From assembly GCF_008107625.1 (NCBI RefSeq), contig NZ_SDKK01000013.1, positions 62,001 to 126,000 of the forward strand: a stretch of 64,000 bases of DNA. The letters are read 5' to 3'. Position 1 is the stretch's first letter, and the number at the start of each line of letters is the position of its first letter. The notes beneath the pieces are model-generated. The model saw only the letters and a program-made list of their open reading frames with translations, made no database searches and was not told where the DNA came from. This document shows positions 63,060 through 64,000 of the stretch, one piece after another. Source of the DNA: Zoogloea oleivorans. Its GTDB lineage: Bacteria > Pseudomonadota > Gammaproteobacteria > Burkholderiales > Rhodocyclaceae. The translations under genes were made by a program, and so were the position numbers.

Positions 63060-64000
63060 TTACAGGCCGAGGGCCTGCTTGACGCCGGCGTGGCGCAGCT
63101 CGCCGGCGTGGGTGAGGCAGGTACCGGCGATGACCTGGTCGTCCCAGTCGAGCGCCAGCGCACCGTCCTTGATGAAGGGGCTGATGAAGTTGAAGAGGTT
63201 CTTGGCCAGCATTTCCGAGGCGTGTGCCGGCATGCGGCTGGCCACGTGGGTCGGGCCGATCAGGAGCACGTCATTGATCCAGCGTTTTTCGCCGGCGACG
63301 GTGCCTTCCACGTTGCCGCCCGATTCGGCCGCCATGTCCACCACCACCGAGCCGGCTTTCATGCCGGTAATCATGGCGGCGGTAATGATCACCGGGGCCT
63401 TCCTGCCGGGAATCGCCGCAGTGGTGATCAGCGCGTCACACTGGGCCACGGCGCGGGCCAGGCGTTCGGCCTGCCTGGCCTTCTCTTCGGGGGTCAGTTC
63501 GCGGGCATAGCCGCCGGTGCCGGCTGCCGACACACCGGTGTCGACGAACTTGGCGCCCAGCGATTCGATCTGCTCGCGGGTTTCGGGGCGCACGTCATAG
63601 GCCTCGACCATCGCGCCGATGCGCTTGGCGGTAGCAATGGCCTGCAGGCCGGCCACACCGGCGCCGATCACCAGCACCTTGGCCGGGCGGATGGTGCCGG
63701 CCGCGTAGGTGAGCATCGGGAAGAAGCGTGGTGAATGGTCGGCGGCGATCAGCGCGCATTCGTAACCGGTAACAGCGGCCTGGCTGGACAGCACGTCCAT
63801 GCTCTGCGCCCGGCTGATGCGCGGCAGCAATTCCATCGCAAAGGCTGTGACTTGCTGGCGGGCAAACAGCAGCGCCCGCTCGGCATCCGACCACGGCTGC
63901 AGCAGGCCGACCAGCACGCTGCCCGGCTGCATGGCGGCAATCAGATCGGCGGGGGGCGGTTGTACACAGCAGACGATGTCGGACATCGCAAAAACCTTCT
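63060..64000 (-). CDS. pntAa: NAD(P) transhydrogenase alpha subunit, soluble part (PntAa), 5'-truncated by window edge
   Basis: The open frame runs to the right edge; about 313 codons are visible of an expected ~370. The NAD(H)-binding domain is AKVLVIGAGVAGLQAIATAK (about 90 codons after 63986), and TTAAIPGRKAPVIITAAMIT and SVVVDMAAESGGNVEGT are the alanine-dehydrogenase-like signatures of domain I. The edge codons (KVFAMSDIVCCVQPP) continue the family pattern, so the ATG at 63986 is internal, not the start. It is the first gene of pntAa-pntAb-pntB. Confidence 0.93.
   Translation of the reverse strand, partial: KVFAMSDIVCCVQPPPADLIAAMQPGSVLVGLLQPWSDAERALLFARQQVTAFAMELLPRISRAQSMDVLSSQAAVTGYECALIAADHSPRFFPMLTYAAGTIRPAKVLVIGAGVAGLQAIATAKRIGAMVEAYDVRPETREQIESLGAKFVDTGVSAAGTGGYARELTPEEKARQAERLARAVAQCDALITTAAIPGRKAPVIITAAMITGMKAGSVVVDMAAESGGNVEGTVAGEKRWINDVLLIGPTHVASRMPAHASEMLAKNLFNFISPFIKDGALALDWDDQVIAGTCLTHAGELRHAGVKQALGL

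Overview
The window looks like a chromosomal segment of a high-GC betaproteobacterium, most plausibly Rhodocyclales (Azoarcus/Thauera/Zoogloea-like). This is inferred from gene content and order, such as polA next to a DUF2782 gene and dapF followed by DUF484, and from the GC-rich codon use; no rRNA or tRNA gene is present to settle it. Coding density is high, many neighbours overlap by 1 or 4 nt (translational coupling), and an 18-bp palindrome is scattered between genes, mostly as inverted pairs.

1-15.4 kb is a catabolic and regulatory cluster. A minus-strand run (GMC oxidoreductase, CurA-like reductase, ene-reductase) and a TetR/hemerythrin pair face a plus-strand run. That run holds a Tat-exported FAD dehydrogenase overlapping a c-type cytochrome, a second FAD dehydrogenase, a LuxR-type regulator, a 2,4-dienoyl-CoA reductase-like enzyme, two NTF2-fold proteins, a Rieske oxygenase alpha subunit, an SDR dehydrogenase and a second CurA-like reductase. 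Together they suggest oxidation of a cyclic, probably polycyclic or terpenoid/steroid-like compound, but the substrate cannot be read from the sequence. A perfect 20-bp palindrome separates the TetR gene from the exported dehydrogenase.

15.4-25.4 kb carries signalling and stress genes: PAS and HDOD proteins, YjdM zinc ribbon, a VOC/TetR pair, a universal-stress/hemerythrin fusion, a diguanylate cyclase, an alpha/beta hydrolase, then an MgtA-type P-type ATPase. 25.4-34.1 kb is housekeeping: cupin, murB, queF, mltB, a DUF2242 lipoprotein, polA, a LOG-family protein and a DUF2782 protein.

34.1-40.5 kb is an accessory island, mostly less GC-rich than its surroundings and full of unrecognised genes, broken genes and a complete 1400-bp IS256-family element. 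The IS carries a 9-bp target duplication and splits a metallo-beta-lactamase-fold gene that is already truncated at its 5' end. A short stretch dense in inverted repeats closes the island.

40.5-56 kb returns to core genes (sppA, dapF, DUF484, rlmI, ruvB, ruvA), but ruvA and ruvB are about 5.5 kb apart. Between them lie a permease, a glycosyltransferase, a pterin dehydratase and a TIR-FGE fusion protein. 56-64 kb holds an O-antigen-ligase-like membrane protein, a kinase/DUF6285/acyl-CoA dehydrogenase trio arranged like lvaABC, and a three-part proton-translocating transhydrogenase (pntB, pntAb, pntAa) running off the right edge.
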